Source: Pseudomonas sp. | Lineage (GTDB): Bacteria; Pseudomonadota; Gammaproteobacteria; Pseudomonadales; Pseudomonadaceae | NCBI GenBank assembly: GCA_029239415.1 | Contig: JAQZAY010000177.1 | Location: 1 to 7,611, forward strand | Length of the DNA stretch: 7,611 nucleotides | Direction: 5' to 3' | Shown here: positions 5,951-7,611 of the stretch, piece by piece | How the letters are laid out: each line of letters starts with the position of its first letter | How positions within the stretch are numbered: the stretch's first letter is position 1 | Translations under genes and position numbers: made by a program | Notes under the pieces: model-generated | Told to the model about the DNA's origin: nothing | The model's database searches: none | What the model saw: only the letters and a program-made list of their open reading frames with translations

Positions 5951-6059
5951 AATATTCCCCGGGTAACTTCCGGCATTACAAAAAAATTGCAGTTTGAAGA
6001 CAAAACGATTGCAGCCCCATCCGCCGCACCGGCCATGGGGCCTACACAAGGAGGTGAGC

Positions 6060-6329
6060 GTGGAATCGTGTACCAATGTGCTCCGTCACCAGATGCAAAG
6101 CGCAGAGCCTGTGCTGATGCGCCTGGACATCGAAATGCAGGGGATCGACTTCGACCCGTTGATACCCGCCAGCGTGGAGGTTGCCATCGCCACGGTGTAC
6201 CGGGTGACCGAGTCGCTGCTGGGACCGTTTCGAGGCAACCCGATTCTCGGCCCGTTGGCCGATGAGCTAAGGACGCAGTACCTCGAGGGCATCCGTGCCC
6301 GGGTCAAGGAGGCCAGGCACCTGGCCTGA
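6060..6329 (+). CDS. Small conserved-looking protein of unknown function
   Basis: I do not recognise this 89-residue protein. The start is set at GTG (6060-6062) because AAGGAGGTGA (6048-6057), an almost complete anti-16S match, ends 5 nt (from GGAGG) before it. The frame is also open from an ATG at 5994, but that would add a Pro/His-rich stretch encoded by the leader and has no ribosome site. The protein is soluble and mostly helical by eye, with no signal peptide or membrane segment. It has a segment around residues 19-40 (LMRLDIEMQGIDFDPLIPAS), a TVYRVTESLLGPFRGNP middle and a basic C-terminal helix (EGIRARVKEARHLA). One Cys sits at position 4. It converges on the TPP enzyme gene with only 19 bp between stops. 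The strong ribosome site and codon use like its neighbours favour a real gene. Confidence 0.7.
   Translation: MESCTNVLRHQMQSAEPVLMRLDIEMQGIDFDPLIPASVEVAIATVYRVTESLLGPFRGNPILGPLADELRTQYLEGIRARVKEARHLA
6310..6327. repeat. Hairpin over the stop codon of the small gene
   Basis: AGGCCAG (6310-6316), loop GCAC, CTGGCCT (6321-6327) is a perfect 7-bp stem whose last base is the first base of the TGA. It lies in the 3' end of the small gene and just beyond the convergent TPP enzyme gene, so it could act on transcripts from both sides. No T-run follows in either direction, which argues against a classic terminator. Confidence 0.35.
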
Positions 6330-6348
6330 CCTGCTCGGGACCCGATGC

Positions 6349-7611
6349 TCAGTTGTCCTTGCCGCGCCCGGGCAGCACGCTGCTGATCAGCTGCTTGGCG
6401 GTCTGCTTGAGAATGCCGGCCTGGTCGGGATCGCCCTGCAGCAGGGTCGAGGCGAATTTCTTCGCCTGTTCCAGCTTGATATGCGGCGGCAACGGCGCGA
6501 CGTTGGGGTCGGTGCGAAACTCGATCAGCACCGGCACATCGCTGGCCAGCGCCTTTTCCCACGCCGCCGCGACTTCATCCTCGCGCTCCACATAGATGCC
6601 CTTGAGCCCGATGGAAATCGCGAACAGGTGATAGGGCACGTCGGGAATGTCTTGCGACGCGGAGTACTTGGGATCGCCTTCCATGATGCGTTGCTCCCAG
6701 GTCACCTGGTTGAGGTCCTGGTTGTTGAACACCGCGCAGATCCACTTGCCGTTGCCCCATTGCTGCCAGTACTTGGCGACGGTGATGAGTTCGGCGAGGT
6801 TGTTCATCTGCATGGCGCCATCGCCTACCAGGGCGACCACCTGGCGCTCGGGGTGAGCGAACTTGGCCGCAATCGCGTAGGGCACTGCCGCGCCCATGCT
6901 GGCTAGGCCTCCCGACAGCGAGCACATCATGCCTTCGCGGATCTTCAGGTCGCGGGCAAACCAGTTGGCGCAGGACCCCGAGTCGCTGGTGATGATCGAT
7001 GCATCGGGCAGGCGCGGTGAAAGCTCGTGCACCACGCGCTGGGGATTGATCGGATCGGCCGAGGTGAGGGCGCGCCGGTCCAGCTTGCTGTCCCAGGCGG
7101 CGCGCCAGCGCTCGACCTTGTCACGCCACTTGCGATCGGTCTTGTGCTCGATCAGCGGCAGCAGCGCGGCGAGGGTATCGGCGGCATCGCCGACCAGGTT
7201 GACCTCCATGGGGTAGCGCAGGCTGAGCATGTCGGGGGCAAGGTCGATCTGCACGCCGCGTGCATGGCCTTCCTTGGGCAGGAATTCGGAATAGGGGAAC
7301 CCTGAGCCGATCATCAGCAGCGTGTCGCACTCGTTCATCAGCTCATAGCTGGGCTCGGTGCCCAGCAGGCCGATGCTGCCAGTGACCCACGGCAAGTCAT
7401 CGGGCAGTACGGCCTTGCCGAGCAAGGCCTTGGCCACGCCCGCGCCAAGCTTGTCGGCGACCGCGCGGACCTGCTCGCTGGCCTGCAGGGCACCCGCGCC
7501 TACCAAGATCGCGACTTTCTTGCCTTCGTTCAGCACTTGGGCTGCGCGTTGCAGGTCTGCATCGTAGGGGACGACCTTGGGACGACTGAAACCGACCCCG
7601 GAGTGCACCGT
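6349..7611 (-). CDS. Thiamine diphosphate-dependent enzyme, pyruvate oxidase/acetolactate synthase-like, C-terminal part
   Basis: The frame runs off the right edge, so the start and the N-terminal PYR domain with its catalytic Glu are outside; 420 residues are visible and about 170 are probably missing. From the edge, residues about 18-150 are the central TPP_enzyme_M domain (KKVAILVGAGA, then LMIGSGFPYSEF). About 190-380 are the C-terminal PP domain. The Mg/ThDP motif begins at VGDGAMQMNN (GDG at 263-265) and ends at FNNQDLNQVTWEQR (NN at 296-297). The order of domains matches PoxB (quinone-dependent pyruvate dehydrogenase), POX and acetolactate synthases. Such pseudomonad proteins are often named only 'thiamine pyrophosphate-requiring protein'. 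Likely reaction: decarboxylation of a 2-oxo acid such as pyruvate, unproven. The C-terminal tail (QTAKQLISSVLPGRGKDN) is short and lacks an evident PoxB-style lipid-binding helix, so a membrane role is doubtful. Confidence 0.87.
   Translation of the reverse strand, partial: TVHSGVGFSRPKVVPYDADLQRAAQVLNEGKKVAILVGAGALQASEQVRAVADKLGAGVAKALLGKAVLPDDLPWVTGSIGLLGTEPSYELMNECDTLLMIGSGFPYSEFLPKEGHARGVQIDLAPDMLSLRYPMEVNLVGDAADTLAALLPLIEHKTDRKWRDKVERWRAAWDSKLDRRALTSADPINPQRVVHELSPRLPDASIITSDSGSCANWFARDLKIREGMMCSLSGGLASMGAAVPYAIAAKFAHPERQVVALVGDGAMQMNNLAELITVAKYWQQWGNGKWICAVFNNQDLNQVTWEQRIMEGDPKYSASQDIPDVPYHLFAISIGLKGIYVEREDEVAAAWEKALASDVPVLIEFRTDPNVAPLPPHIKLEQAKKFASTLLQGDPDQAGILKQTAKQLISSVLPGRGKDN

Noticed and set aside
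5936..5953. TTGTCAC-ACAA-GTGAAAT resembling a Pho box
   Set aside because: Only the first 7-mer fits the repeat; the second does not match CTGTCAT and no phosphate gene is adjacent.
5972..5990. GG...TTGC resembling a sigma54 -24/-12 promoter ahead of the small gene
   Set aside because: The GG and GC are 15 nt apart, whereas sigma54 promoters need about 10.
1..7611. CRISPR arrays, insertion sequences, phage genes, tRNA or rRNA genes
   Set aside because: No regularly spaced repeats, transposase or integrase text, or structural RNA signatures were seen on either strand.

Overview
The window looks like chromosomal DNA from a Pseudomonas, most likely the P. putida group. The reasons are the GC-rich coding style, SDR, LysR, old yellow enzyme and TPP-enzyme genes of pseudomonad type, and a REP palindrome around 5837-5879 that ends in the GCGGG...CCCGCTCCCACAGG core typical of P. 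putida-group genomes. There is no sign of a phage, insertion sequence, CRISPR array, rRNA or tRNA. The content is ordinary accessory metabolism rather than an obvious new system.

Layout. Positions 1-276 (+) hold the last 91 codons of a homocysteine S-methyltransferase-family gene. It converges on a C-factor-like short-chain dehydrogenase (413-1183, -). Next on the minus strand come a TrmK-family tRNA methyltransferase with a TTG start (1349-2047) and, just upstream of it, a 51-codon basic DUF2986 protein (2117-2272). After a 148-bp gap with a perfect 10-bp inverted repeat comes a PRISE-type (progesterone 5-beta-reductase/iridoid synthase-like) enone reductase (2421-3482, -). It is preceded by a LysR-type regulator (3571-4527, -). 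The regulator is divergent from an old yellow enzyme/alkene reductase (4668-5795, +). A REP-bearing intergenic region follows, then a small unrecognised gene with a near-perfect Shine-Dalgarno sequence (6060-6329, +). Last is the C-terminal two thirds of a pyruvate-oxidase-like thiamine diphosphate enzyme (6349 to beyond 7611, -).

How the genes may work together. The most coherent unit is 2421-5795: one LysR regulator with two structurally unrelated enzymes on either side that are both expected to reduce activated C=C bonds. One is an NADPH-dependent SDR (PRISE) and the other an FMN enzyme (OYE). The 140-bp divergent intergenic region holds a 6-bp inverted repeat, an embedded T-N11-A LysR-box-like motif and back-to-back -10-like elements. 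This suggests a LysR-controlled enone or electrophile response or catabolic module. The substrate cannot be read from the sequence.
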